Positions 13,495-21,122 of a DNA stretch of 24,496 nucleotides are shown here, piece by piece. This DNA comes from CAZNVG01 sp964576475 (GTDB lineage: Bacteria; Patescibacteriota; Saccharimonadia; Saccharimonadales; CAZNVG01), in contig CAZNVG010000013.1 in the NCBI GenBank assembly GCA_964576475.1, positions 1 to 24,496 of the forward strand, in the 5' to 3' direction. A model generated the notes under the pieces. That model made no database searches. It saw only the letters and a list, made by a program, of their open reading frames with translations, and was not told the DNA's origin. Position numbers and translations under genes: made by a program. The stretch's first letter is position 1. The number at the start of each line of letters is the position of its first letter.

Positions 13495-14286
13495 TCAGCT
13501 CGTACGGATAATCTGTTCGACTTCTCGAGCTAACCCAGTAGTCTCATCAACATCGACACAGAGTGCATTAATTTGTAATGGGCCATTCTCTTCGAGCTCG
13601 TTTTCATTGCGAACACCATCACGCATCCTCGTAAGGATATTGTCGGTTTTCACACCCAGTATAGAATGTACCGTGCCGCACATGCCAACATCAGTTATGT
13701 GCGCCGTGCCGCCGGGTAAAATCTGCGCATCGGCTGTGGGCGTGTGCCAGTGATCGCCTATAACGGCCGAAACTCTCCCGTCAAGGTAATAGCCAAAGGC
13801 TCGTTTATCGCTACTGTAATCTCCATGAATATTTACGATGATGGCGACTGGTTTAGATGCTAGGCCATTGATCATATCATCTATAACGTGCATTCCATTT
13901 GTCGCGAGTATTGGTTTTCCCTTCATGAAAATAGTTGCCAAGATCGATATCACTACAACATCGCCTTTGGGTGATGTGTGTCGATACATTCCCGTACCAG
14001 GATTTTCTGTCATGTTAGCGGGAGCAATCACCGGTTGGCTGTCGTCTTTAAGCAGCGGCATGAGGTCCTTGCGATCAAATGAATGGTTGCCGCCCGAAAA
14101 CACATCAATCCCCATACCCATAAGCGTATCCATGTCGGCAGGGGACATGCTTTTGCCGTTCGTCACATTTTCCGACTGCGCAATTATCACATCCGGATTA
14201 CATTGTTCAATAACAGAAGGTAGAAGCTGTTTGATGGACTGAACGCCGGGAGCCCCCATAACGTCGCCCAGGTACAGGATCTTCAT
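13495..14286 (-). CDS. ymdB: YmdB-family metallophosphoesterase (2',3'-cyclic nucleotide phosphodiesterase)
   Basis: A 263-residue dinuclear metal phosphodiesterase of the YmdB/TIGR00282 family. The start is ATG 14286, overlapping the CYTH stop as ATGA; an ATG 21 bases upstream lies within that gene. Motifs in order: GDVMGAPG near the N-terminus, SENVTNGKS, GGNHSFD, NIHGD, GDHWHTPTAD and LPGGTAHITDVGMCG. The end matches the family closely. Several motifs differ from the usual forms: SENVTNGKS for AEN-x-A-x-G, NIHGD for DFHAE and GDHWHTPT for GTHTHVQT. The family in Bacillus hydrolyses cyclic mononucleotides and interacts with RNase Y; its gene there lies beside rny. Here rny is 1.9 kb upstream on the same strand with three genes between, so the partnership may persist. 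Confidence 0.85.
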   Translation of the reverse strand: MKILYLGDVMGAPGVQSIKQLLPSVIEQCNPDVIIAQSENVTNGKSMSPADMDTLMGMGIDVFSGGNHSFDRKDLMPLLKDDSQPVIAPANMTENPGTGMYRHTSPKGDVVVISILATIFMKGKPILATNGMHVIDDMINGLASKPVAIIVNIHGDYSSDKRAFGYYLDGRVSAVIGDHWHTPTADAQILPGGTAHITDVGMCGTVHSILGVKTDNILTRMRDGVRNENELEENGPLQINALCVDVDETTGLAREVEQIIRTS

Positions 14287-14876
14287 GGCTTCTTCGGAAC
14301 CATCCAATCGGGACGTGGATCGCCGAACCGAATCAAAGACTGTCCGATTTTCTTAGAAGGTAAATCATATTCTATTTTGTAGGCTGCCACGACATCGCCA
14401 AACACAGCATCACTCCAGTCAAAACCTAGCTTTGCAGCGATTGCGCGCACTTCATCCTCTGAGTCGCCTTCAATCTCAATATATGGCTTCAGCCATGGCC
14501 ACTCATCTAAAACCACCTCGACATTATCTATCGTCCAGGTCTCACGCTTAGACTCTTGAAAGCTTTGATTTTCTAGGCCAAGTGTTTCTAAGAAGCTATT
14601 CGCCTTTTCAAAATCACCAATAGTAAACTCAATCTCACGCGCACCGCCTATTTCGTCGGCGGCGGGGAAGTGCTTATAGGTGAGTGTCACTCTATCACCC
14701 TCATCTCGTACACGAACGTAGGCATTGTCCTTCTGCAGCGATCGGTCCGGGAAGTCAAATATAACGCGACGCATAAGTCGCATTGGCTGCACCAATTTTC
14801 CGCCTGCTCCCTTGAGATTAGCGCGAACCTGTTCATGGTCAACTGCTAAAAACTTTACTTCTATTTCTGTTTGCAT
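14283..14876 (-). CDS. CYTH-domain protein (triphosphate tunnel enzyme)
   Basis: A 197-residue CYTH-domain protein. The signature ExExK is at residues 4-8 (EIEVK), immediately after the start. Alternating charged strands follow, including YVRVRDEGDRVTLTYKH, GAREIEF and the late acidic strand YIEIEGDSE. These build the eight-stranded tunnel that binds triphosphates with divalent metal. Family members hydrolyse thiamine triphosphate or inorganic triphosphate, or act as class IV adenylate cyclases; the motifs here do not tell which. The pairing with a cyclic-nucleotide phosphodiesterase, coupled through an ATGA overlap, makes nucleotide turnover an attractive but unproven idea. Transcription probably starts at the ATG itself, since TACAAT stands six bases upstream. 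Confidence 0.85.
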   Translation of the reverse strand: MQTEIEVKFLAVDHEQVRANLKGAGGKLVQPMRLMRRVIFDFPDRSLQKDNAYVRVRDEGDRVTLTYKHFPAADEIGGAREIEFTIGDFEKANSFLETLGLENQSFQESKRETWTIDNVEVVLDEWPWLKPYIEIEGDSEDEVRAIAAKLGFDWSDAVFGDVVAAYKIEYDLPSKKIGQSLIRFGDPRPDWMVPKKP

Positions 14877-14882
14877 GAATGT

Positions 14883-14888
14883 ATTGTA
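14883..14888 (-). promoter_or_regulatory. -10 placing a leaderless start for CYTH-ymdB
   Basis: The minus strand has TACAAT, then six bases, then ATG 14876, with no Shine-Dalgarno sequence. The -10 lies just past the end of the NUDIX reading frame, so the pair can be transcribed separately. Confidence 0.6.
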
Positions 14889-14894
14889 CGTGAC

Positions 14895-15386
14895 TTAGCT
14901 ATGGTTTGTCTCTATGTAAAGCGCATCATGATTAAAAGAGTCAAAGAGATTCTCAATTGCTTTCAAACGATGTGGCGCAACGTGTGACGAAATTTGATGT
15001 CTTGAAAGGAACTTACACCCGTGCATCTTTTCGCTAGCTTGCCCAAGGCGATTGATATCTCGTGTATTTAGCATGCCAGCAGAAAAGTAAAAATGCAGAA
15101 AATCTCGAAATTCTCCTAGTCGCTAGGCATAGTTCACGCCTAGTAGTCGCAATTGACCGCCATACATCTTTAGCCCTGTCTCCTCTTCAAGTTCTCGACA
15201 AGCTCCAGCAAGCGGAGACTCATTTTCCTCAACTATACCGCCGGGTAGCCCCCAAAATTCGTCTTTCGAAGACAGCACAAACAATATCTCACCTTGATTA
15301 TTCCACGCTACGACGCTTGAAGCGACGGGCTTAGATGGCAAATTATTGTACCAATTAACCATTTCGTCGTGCGTGTAGGCTTTCAT
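14895..15386 (-). pseudogene. NUDIX hydrolase interrupted by an in-frame TAG stop
   Basis: The gene starts at ATG 15386, overlapping the aroE-like stop as ATGA. A complete NUDIX box lies at residues 50-72 (G50, E56, R64-E65, E68-E69, G71), preceded by FWGLPGG. Translation stops at TAG 15123-15125 after 87 residues. The same frame continues without a break for 75 further codons to TAA 14895-14897, with protein-like content (EFRDFLHFYF, LNTRDINRLGQASEKMHGC, a long C-terminal helix). The whole frame of about 163 codons is normal NUDIX length, so one nonsense change split it. Whether the short product folds is doubtful, because the C-terminal helix of the fold would be missing. The substrate is unknown; NUDIX enzymes cleave nucleoside-diphosphate derivatives. 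Readthrough and sequence error are alternatives. Confidence 0.85.
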
Positions 15387-16192
15387 GAATTCTCGATCGC
15401 TTTCATTAATGCTTTCTCCATGACCTCTATTGATGCCTTGCTGCCAGTATAGTCTTCAAACTGCCTACTAGCTTGGTGTACGAGCATTCGAACCCCTGCT
15501 ACAGTCGTACAACCCTTCGACTTCGCCGCCTTAATAAACTCGGTCTGCACGGGCAGCGGCACTATATCCATGACGATGCATTGCTCTGGTATACATTCCG
15601 GTGGAAGTGGCATCTCTTTAGTTTGACTACCGACTGACGTCGCATTTATAAGCACATCACACTGCAACGATCGCGCATCAGTAAGCGCACCTTTAAAATT
15701 TCCACCCAGAGCCTCAACCAGCTGCCTGCCCCTACTCTGATCTCGATTGTATACATCCACTAGAGCACCAGCTTTACGAAGCCCGTAAACAATCGCCCGA
15801 GCCGCGCCACCTGCACCGAGCAGAGCCACTGTTTTGCCCTTTATGGTAGTGACTTCCTCCAGCGCCTTAACGACACCGATCCAGTCGTAATTTCTACCTA
15901 CAAGTCGACCATCTTCGTTGATTACCGTGTTGACGGCGCCGATTTCTCGCGCTATCTCGTCGACTTCATCAAGCATTGGCATAATCGTTTGCTTATGGGG
16001 CACCGACACTGACATTCCTCTGATGTTAAGAGCGCGCATCGCAACAACAGCACCATGTGTATCTGTAGTCGCAACTGGTAGATATACGTAGTTCAAGTCA
16101 AGTGAAGCGTAGCCTGCATTGTGCATGCTGGCTCCAAAGTTTGATGCTTTTGTCGCAATAGAAATACAGAGCTTAGTTTCACGGTCAACCAT
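15383..16192 (-). CDS. Shikimate dehydrogenase-like protein (AroE family, SDH-L type)
   Basis: A 269-residue NAD(P)-dependent oxidoreductase of the AroE fold. The catalytic lysine is K67 in SVSVPHK and the paired aspartate D103 in GRNYDWIG. A dinucleotide-binding loop GAGGAARA begins near 126, and NATSVG lies in the C-terminal domain. The shikimate-binding motif near the N-terminus (normally HSxSP...HN) is altered to KASNFGASMHN, and the usual NTDG is NYDW. These changes resemble SDH-like proteins such as Haemophilus HI0607, which turn over shikimate poorly, so the true substrate may differ. No other shikimate pathway gene is nearby. TACAAT lies seven bases before ATG 16192 and there is no Shine-Dalgarno sequence, so transcription may also start here. 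The stop overlaps the NUDIX start. Confidence 0.82.
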   Translation of the reverse strand: MVDRETKLCISIATKASNFGASMHNAGYASLDLNYVYLPVATTDTHGAVVAMRALNIRGMSVSVPHKQTIMPMLDEVDEIAREIGAVNTVINEDGRLVGRNYDWIGVVKALEEVTTIKGKTVALLGAGGAARAIVYGLRKAGALVDVYNRDQSRGRQLVEALGGNFKGALTDARSLQCDVLINATSVGSQTKEMPLPPECIPEQCIVMDIVPLPVQTEFIKAAKSKGCTTVAGVRMLVHQASRQFEDYTGSKASIEVMEKALMKAIENS

Positions 16193-16199
16193 TAGCTTT

Positions 16200-16205
16200 A
16201 TTGTA
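16200..16205 (-). promoter_or_regulatory. -10 for a near-leaderless aroE-like transcript
   Basis: The minus strand has TACAAT, then seven bases, then ATG 16192. It directly abuts the rny stop codon, giving a possible second start inside the rny operon. Confidence 0.45.
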
Positions 16206-17720
16206 CTACTTCGCGAATTCTATGGCACGAGTTTCACGAATGACGTTCACTTTGATGGTGCCAGGATACTGCATAGTAGACTCGATCTTTGTCGCGATGT
16301 CTCTTGCGAGCTTTATCGAACTGAGGTCATCTAGCTTCTCGGGCCGCACAAACACGCGTACTTCACGTCCAGCGCTGATGGCATATGATTTCTCGATGCC
16401 TTCGAAGCTGTTAGCTACGTTTTCAAGGTCACGCATTCGCTCCACAAACCCTTCAGCAGATATATTACGCGCACCTGGCCGTGAAGCACTGATGGCGTCA
16501 ACAACTCGAACAATGAGCGCTTCGGTCGTGGTTGCCTCCATGTCATCGTGATGTGCTTCCGCTGCGTGAGCAACAGCCTCATCGACCCCATATTTGCGAA
16601 GCATTTCACCGCTTATATGGTGGTGCTTGCCTTCGATCTTGTGAGTCAATGCTTTCCCTAGATCATGTACCAGCGCTGCATACTTGGCGATTTTAGCGTT
16701 TGCGCCCAATTCTTCTGCAATAACACCGGCGATGTGCGCCATCTCTGTGGAATGTTTAAGTACATTTTGTCCGTAACTCGTACGGAAACGCAACTCACCC
16801 AGAAGATGAATAATCTCAGGTGGAATTCCTATCACACCCACTTCACGAGCAGCATCCTCGCCTGCACGAACAACATCCTTTTCTACTTGCTTCTGTGCTT
16901 TCGCGACTACTTCCTCAATGCGCCCTGGGTGAACACGGCCGTCTTTAAGCAGCATTTCAAGTGCAACCCGAGCTATCTCGCGACGAACAGGATCGAAGCT
17001 ACTGAGAATTATCATGCCCGGGGTGTCGTCGACCAGAATATCTACGCCCGTCTCTCGCTGTAGCGCCTGAATATTGCGGCCCTCTTTACCAATAATTCGG
17101 CCCTTCATTTCTTCATCTTCAAGTTTCACAGCAGTCACTGTGCGCTCCGCCGTCACTTCAGATGCCATTCGCTCCATAGCCGTTGTAATGACAACAGCCG
17201 CTTGCTCCTCGGCCATGTCTTTGGCTTCGCTTTGTAGTTTCGTGATAAGTCCCTTGAGGTCGTCTTTGATATCCCTCTCGGTCATTTGCATAAGCTTTTG
17301 TGCCGCTTCTTCTTTTGTAAGCTTGGCGACTTTCTGGAGTTTCTCTTGTTGCTTGGTTCGAATGTCGCGAATTTCGTTCTTAAGGGATTCGACTTCGTCC
17401 TCACCTTTTCGCATTCGCTCAGCTCGCTTATCAAGTTCGTCTAGCTTTTTATCAAGACTTTCCTGTCGACCAAGTAGTCGCTCTTCAATGTCTTTAAGTT
17501 CACGTCGACGCTTCTGCTCATCTTTTCGTGCCTCATCTGCAATTTCTGCGGCTTCTTTTTTAGCTTTCATAATCGCATCTGCGGCTTCTTTTTTAGCTTT
17601 GCTCAGCTCTTTTTCTGCCTGCACTTCTGCGCTTCCAAGTTTGCGTTTAGTCACTGCCTGATTGGTTGCAAAACCAACAGCAAGGCCAGCCACTGCGAGG
17701 GCAATGGAAATTGGCTCCAT
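16206..17720 (-). CDS. rny: RNase Y (membrane-bound endoribonuclease)
   Basis: A 504-residue RNase Y, the endonuclease that starts mRNA decay in many bacteria lacking RNase E. Residues 1-20 form the N-terminal membrane helix. A long coiled coil covers about 25-185. The KH RNA-binding domain contains GRIIGKEGRNIQ (about 208-219). The HD catalytic domain contains H-S-T-E-M-A-H and the HD pair in VHDLGKALTH (about 356-365), followed by HHHISG and AAEAHHDD. Length and domain order match the family. The start ATG 17720 has AAAGGAC seven bases upstream. The coiled coil contains a tandem 33-base (11-residue) repeat. The genes aroE-like, NUDIX, CYTH and ymdB follow on the same strand; YmdB is a known RNase Y partner in Bacillus. 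Confidence 0.97.
   Translation of the reverse strand: MEPISIALAVAGLAVGFATNQAVTKRKLGSAEVQAEKELSKAKKEAADAIMKAKKEAAEIADEARKDEQKRRRELKDIEERLLGRQESLDKKLDELDKRAERMRKGEDEVESLKNEIRDIRTKQQEKLQKVAKLTKEEAAQKLMQMTERDIKDDLKGLITKLQSEAKDMAEEQAAVVITTAMERMASEVTAERTVTAVKLEDEEMKGRIIGKEGRNIQALQRETGVDILVDDTPGMIILSSFDPVRREIARVALEMLLKDGRVHPGRIEEVVAKAQKQVEKDVVRAGEDAAREVGVIGIPPEIIHLLGELRFRTSYGQNVLKHSTEMAHIAGVIAEELGANAKIAKYAALVHDLGKALTHKIEGKHHHISGEMLRKYGVDEAVAHAAEAHHDDMEATTTEALIVRVVDAISASRPGARNISAEGFVERMRDLENVANSFEGIEKSYAISAGREVRVFVRPEKLDDLSSIKLARDIATKIESTMQYPGTIKVNVIRETRAIEFAK
17545..17600 (-). repeat. Tandem 33-base repeat in the RNase Y coiled coil
   Basis: An identical 23-base segment occurs at 17545-17567 and 17578-17600, a period of 33 bases. 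It encodes successive KAKKEAA units, an 11-residue coiled-coil repeat. Such near-identical DNA copies suggest a recent duplication or slippage. Confidence 0.8.
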
Positions 17721-17899
17721 AATATAAGTCCTTTCCTCGGTACCGATTTTCTTCTAGACAATCGCTATCACGTCACTAGTCTCTATGAAGGGGTGATTAA
17801 ATCGGCCGTTTCGTATTTAGTGTGGTAATTATCAATCGACGGATTCTGACTGGTTTGTCAAATCCTTGTCTATAGAATACAACAAAATGCTACAGATAC

Positions 17900-18319
17900 T
17901 CAATCACCAATAGGCTGGGCCGATACCAGCTCGACAGCTTCATTCTGATTTGGGCTTGCGTGCATCAGCGTGTTGATTTTCTCATTAACCGTTTCGGCTA
18001 TATGTCGATAGCGATTGAACATTTCCGAAACGCTTTCGTGCTGTGGTACTTCTGCTCGAACAGTACTCTTCACAGGAACTTTCGGTCGGCGATGTAGGTC
18101 AGCGATATCTAGATAGTCTTGCCAGTGCACGTAGGCATTTGGACCTGTTGGTTTGCCGAGACGTACTCGAGGCTGACGATGTCGAGGTATACTCGCTCTG
18201 CGAATCAGTTGTCGTTGCATTCTCGGCGCCGCAAAACTACGATCGGCCTCCATAGGATGCGCAGTCCTGACGCGACTTACAATTACCGAACTATCTAAGG
18301 TTACTCTTTGTTTTTCCAT
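17900..18319 (-). CDS. Hypothetical basic protein sharing an N-terminal RVTLD motif with the upstream sortase
   Basis: A 139-residue protein I do not recognise. The first half is very basic and Pro/Arg-rich (RRASIPRHRQPRVRLG). A short helix WQDYLDIADL follows, and the last 45 residues form a helix-rich tail (VSEMFNRYRHIAETVNEKI). The N-terminus MEKQRVTLDSS...SRVR closely matches that of the sortase encoded just upstream, MRTKRVTLDTLESSRRIR. This suggests a common targeting or docking element at the start of both proteins. No signal peptide or membrane helix is visible. AAAAGG stands about 12 bases before ATG, and a good promoter precedes it, although the sortase ends only 73 bases upstream on the same strand. 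Confidence 0.7.
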   Translation of the reverse strand: MEKQRVTLDSSVIVSRVRTAHPMEADRSFAAPRMQRQLIRRASIPRHRQPRVRLGKPTGPNAYVHWQDYLDIADLHRRPKVPVKSTVRAEVPQHESVSEMFNRYRHIAETVNEKINTLMHASPNQNEAVELVSAQPIGD

Positions 18320-18347
18320 GTTTTTGTTTTACCTTTTTGTATCTATC

Positions 18348-18377
18348 ATTGTATTCGTAGCATAAGCGTGTTGTCAA
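18348..18377 (-). promoter_or_regulatory. Promoter of the RVTLD-motif protein
   Basis: Minus strand: perfect TTGACA (18372-18377), an 18-base spacer and TACAAT (18348-18353), in the gap after the sortase gene. Confidence 0.7.
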
Positions 18378-18392
18378 GCTTTTGACCTCTGT

Positions 18393-19409
18393 TTATTGCA
18401 ACTGAGTGAACACAACTAGTCTTCGGTCATAGTTTTCTGACTTTTTATCAAAATTGCCTGTACAGGTAATGAGATTAAGTCCGGGCGTATCGCCTATTGG
18501 GTTATAGATTTCGGGTGCATTCATAGCGTCTTTCTCATACACCATCTTCCTGATCACGACATACTTAAACGTCTTTCCGTCACCTTGCTCAAGCTCGATT
18601 ACCTCCCCGGGAGCAAGATCTTGCAGTTTCTTGAAGACCGCCTTGTCATTTGGCTCACCGACATGGCCGTCGATTAATACCACTCCAGGCTCTCCAGGAT
18701 GTGCGCTTTTGTTGTACCAGCCTGCGTGTCCAATATCGTACGGTGTGTCCATGGCACCGTCCTTAGTAGTGCCAACAGATAGAATTGGGGCAGAAACACC
18801 AATCGAACCAATACGTATACTCTTGGGCTGATTGGGCGCATACACAATCGGCTTAGGCTTTGTCCCTTCCTTAACATCACTACTGCCCTGTGTTTCGGAT
18901 TCGTTAGCAGTCGCAGCTTGTACGACTGTTTCGGTTGTTGCAGCTACAGCCTGGTTGTAGGCATGATGGAATCTTGAAGACACAAAAGGAGCAGTACCGA
19001 GAATGACAAGCACCAAAGCACCAGCTAGCTTGAGCTTCGAATGCCCCTTAAGCCGAAACGGCGTGTCGGCAACATAACCTGCAATTAACCCTAGGCGACT
19101 CTTGGCCTGCCTGGCTTGATGCGGCACCCGAGGTAGCGGTTCGACTTTTTGCTTACTAAGCCTTCTAGCTGCCTTGGGCTTGGGCGGTATAACTGGTGTT
19201 TGTTTGGGTGTTTCGACTGGTGGAATAGTCTGTTGAATCGATGGTGCGTAAGAATCCAAACGAACCAGTGGTACGGTGGGTACCACTGGTTGCGGTTGTA
19301 TTTGTAAGGGTGCGGGCGGTGGTGGTGCGACTCTACGAGTTCGCGTCTCCGCATATCTGATTCTTCGAGATGATTCCAGCGTGTCGAGTGTAACCCTTTT
19401 CGTTCTCAC
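18393..19409 (-). CDS. Sortase with long proline-rich cytoplasmic N-terminus
   Basis: A 338-residue sortase, the probable enzyme for the LPDTG protein encoded 36 bases upstream. Residues 1-125 are basic and proline-rich and lie before the single membrane helix (about 126-144), so they should be cytoplasmic; such a long tail is unusual. The external catalytic domain starts near 190. The triad is H249 in LIDGHVGE, C316 in LITCTG and R329/R330 in YDRRLVVF. The pattern fits class E/F-like sortases. The start is GTG 19409; AGAGAG lies about ten bases upstream, a weak site, so coupling to the upstream gene is likely. The N-terminal RVTLD motif recurs in the next protein downstream. Confidence 0.9.
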   Translation of the reverse strand: MRTKRVTLDTLESSRRIRYAETRTRRVAPPPPAPLQIQPQPVVPTVPLVRLDSYAPSIQQTIPPVETPKQTPVIPPKPKAARRLSKQKVEPLPRVPHQARQAKSRLGLIAGYVADTPFRLKGHSKLKLAGALVLVILGTAPFVSSRFHHAYNQAVAATTETVVQAATANESETQGSSDVKEGTKPKPIVYAPNQPKSIRIGSIGVSAPILSVGTTKDGAMDTPYDIGHAGWYNKSAHPGEPGVVLIDGHVGEPNDKAVFKKLQDLAPGEVIELEQGDGKTFKYVVIRKMVYEKDAMNAPEIYNPIGDTPGLNLITCTGNFDKKSENYDRRLVVFTQLQ

Positions 19410-19445
19410 GAGTGGTGTACTCTCTTGTTTGTTTTGTTAGGTATT

Positions 19446-20597
19446 CTATCGTCGAGATCGTTTGAAGGCAGCCCGGCCTAAGTAGGTCATACCAAGTAGT
19501 GCTGGTATTGCTGCAAGTAACGCATAGTTTGTGTAGTTTTTACGCACAACTCCGGTGTCGGGCAGCTTAGCTGATGCCAGGCTAACTGATGAACCTTTGA
19601 CGTTTGCAGATGTCCATCCAAGCACGCCGCCAGTTATACCAACGTTACTGTCAAATGTAAGATTTGGTACCTGCAGGATCGCCGATCCAGTCATCATGTA
19701 AATGTGACCCATGTTAGGGAATTGCTGTGTGGCACCGTACGCGAGCATGTAGTCACCGCTTGGTGAGTAGCCTAGTGCACTAAAGAAGCTATACCCAGAA
19801 GTACTCTCGCCGCTTATCGGCGTGAAGCCAGATTGGCCTTTCGTAAATGTACCGTAGACTCCCCCGCTTCGAGCAAGGATTCTGTTACTGTTATCTGGAT
19901 GCCAGTCGTAGTCAGTTTCGCTAGCGCTAGTCGTGTTTGATACGTTTTCTGCAACTCCACCACCACTTGGGGCGATCATGATGTCGTTGGAGTAGTTGAC
20001 TGTATCGTACGAGCTGAAGGCTATGTAGCCGTTGTCAGGAGTAAGCTTAGGACTCCCAAACCCAGTAAAGTTAGCTGGAAGGGTTATGTCTAAGACCTTT
20101 CCTTCGGTACCGGCAGCATTTGTATAGTGAATCTTATTGTCTAGCAGGCTCGTGTAGAACACACCAGCACTATCTGATGTCCAGGCGTAATCATATGGTG
20201 CACCAGATTGGGATGTGTAGCTAGCAACCTGTACTGCTCCTGACCCATTCGCATTAGCTATAAATGTCCTCGGCACCCCACCAATTGAGCAGGAGTATAC
20301 GATCTTCGTAGCCTCACGGTTGAATCTCAAATTGGAAATGTTCTGTGCATTCTTTGGAAAGCTAATCGAGAGTTTTCGGTTATTACTGCCGTCATTATTG
20401 ATGGCATAGAACTCATTCACGCTCGTTGTAGCAGTTGAAATATTCTTCTGATAGATGATACTACCGTTTGCACCCGGCCACTGGGCGTGGGCAGGTAGTG
20501 CTGGAGCAATTGCGCCAACAAGCAGTGCACTGGCACCTGCTACAGAAGCTGTTTTTTGTAATAAATGACGAAAAGAACGCCTCGGTTTGTAGGCCAT
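19446..20597 (-). CDS. LPDTG-anchored cell-wall beta-propeller protein
   Basis: A 383-residue surface protein. Residues 1-38 are a signal peptide with a basic start (YKPRRSFRH), a hydrophobic core and cleavage after AHA. The body has repeated units such as NGSGAVQV, DYAWTSDSAGVFYTS, PKLTPDNGYIAFSS, DYDWHPDNSN and GYSPSGDYMLAY, a TolB/WD40-like propeller with about six blades. The C-terminus is a classic sorting signal: LPDTG at 345-349, a hydrophobic helix and KRSRR. The enzyme gene follows 36 bases downstream. AAGGGAT precedes ATG. The ligand is unknown; in an epibiont such a protein could mediate host contact, which is inference. Confidence 0.88.
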   Translation of the reverse strand: MAYKPRRSFRHLLQKTASVAGASALLVGAIAPALPAHAQWPGANGSIIYQKNISTATTSVNEFYAINNDGSNNRKLSISFPKNAQNISNLRFNREATKIVYSCSIGGVPRTFIANANGSGAVQVASYTSQSGAPYDYAWTSDSAGVFYTSLLDNKIHYTNAAGTEGKVLDITLPANFTGFGSPKLTPDNGYIAFSSYDTVNYSNDIMIAPSGGGVAENVSNTTSASETDYDWHPDNSNRILARSGGVYGTFTKGQSGFTPISGESTSGYSFFSALGYSPSGDYMLAYGATQQFPNMGHIYMMTGSAILQVPNLTFDSNVGITGGVLGWTSANVKGSSVSLASAKLPDTGVVRKNYTNYALLAAIPALLGMTYLGRAAFKRSRR

Positions 20598-20672
20598 ATC
20601 CCTTTTCCCTCTCTTTGTTTTTTGTTTATGTAGTCTCGCTGAGTTGTTTTTGATTTTAGCAGCGCTGTGTTC

Positions 20673-20703
20673 AGATTAGCATGAGCGTTATAGATGATGT
20701 CAA
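20673..20703 (-). promoter_or_regulatory. Possible promoter of the LPDTG protein-sortase operon
   Basis: Minus strand: perfect TTGACA (20698-20703), a long 19-base spacer and TAATCT (20673-20678), preceded by TGC. The -10 is weak. Confidence 0.4.
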
Positions 20704-20729
20704 TAGCTAAATGCCGAAGTTATCCACAA

Positions 20730-21122
20730 TTATTTCTTTTGTTTTGTGACACGCGCCGGCGACTCATATCGTGGCTGGACGATATGCTCATTCTTGCTTT
20801 CCGATAACAATTTGCAACCATCCTCCAACCAGCTAGGCGTATCGGCACTTACTACTGGTATGCCAAGACTGTCTGCGAGTCCATTCGCAACCGCAATTCC
20901 AATTCGTAAACCAGTAAATGACCCCGATCCATTAAAGACAACTAAGCCGCCGACATCTTGTAAGGTTTTGTCATTCTGGGCCAATAAGTTAGTGATGTTC
21001 ACAAGAATAGTCTGCGAAAGCTCCCTGTGCGCTTCCCAGATATACTTGGCAAGCTCGTTTCCAGTATCGTCCAACAGGTACAATTCAGCAGTTGGTTTAT
21101 CTGTGCGAAGAGCCAATATCAT
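20730..21122 (-). CDS. tsaB: TsaB, short form (t6A37 tRNA modification)
   Basis: A 130-residue TsaB, the inactive TsaD paralogue that helps TsaD add threonylcarbamoyl to adenosine 37 of ANN-decoding tRNAs. The ASKHA-fold motif GSGSFTGLRIG lies near residue 65, followed by a helix ANGLADSLG and the strand IPVVSADT, as in the family. Usual TsaB proteins are about 220 residues; this one ends soon after the first lobe with a basic tail (ARVTKQKK). A truncated TsaB seems common in reduced genomes; here the frame is clean, so this looks natural. Its ATG overlaps the tsaE stop (ATGA), so they are coupled. Confidence 0.88.
   Translation of the reverse strand: MILALRTDKPTAELYLLDDTGNELAKYIWEAHRELSQTILVNITNLLAQNDKTLQDVGGLVVFNGSGSFTGLRIGIAVANGLADSLGIPVVSADTPSWLEDGCKLLSESKNEHIVQPRYESPARVTKQKK

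Noticed and set aside
319..15386. Genome-wide recoding of TAA and TAG as sense codons
   Set aside because: Many other genes here end properly at TAA or TAG. For example, the sortase ends at TAG 4886-4888 four bases before the next start, and the 53-residue protein ends at TAA 11790-11792 overlapping the kinase start.
17074..17661. Long serine-rich open frame on the plus strand
   Set aside because: It is the antisense shadow of the RNase Y coiled coil; its composition is explained by Lys/Glu/Ala codons on the other strand, and it has no ribosome binding site.
20720..20728. Perfect DnaA box TTATCCACA beside the tsaB stop, as a sign of a replication origin
   Set aside because: It is a single copy in the window with only one near match (around 22605); there is no cluster, AT-rich unwinding element or dnaA/dnaN neighbourhood. 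A lone 9-mer can occur by chance.
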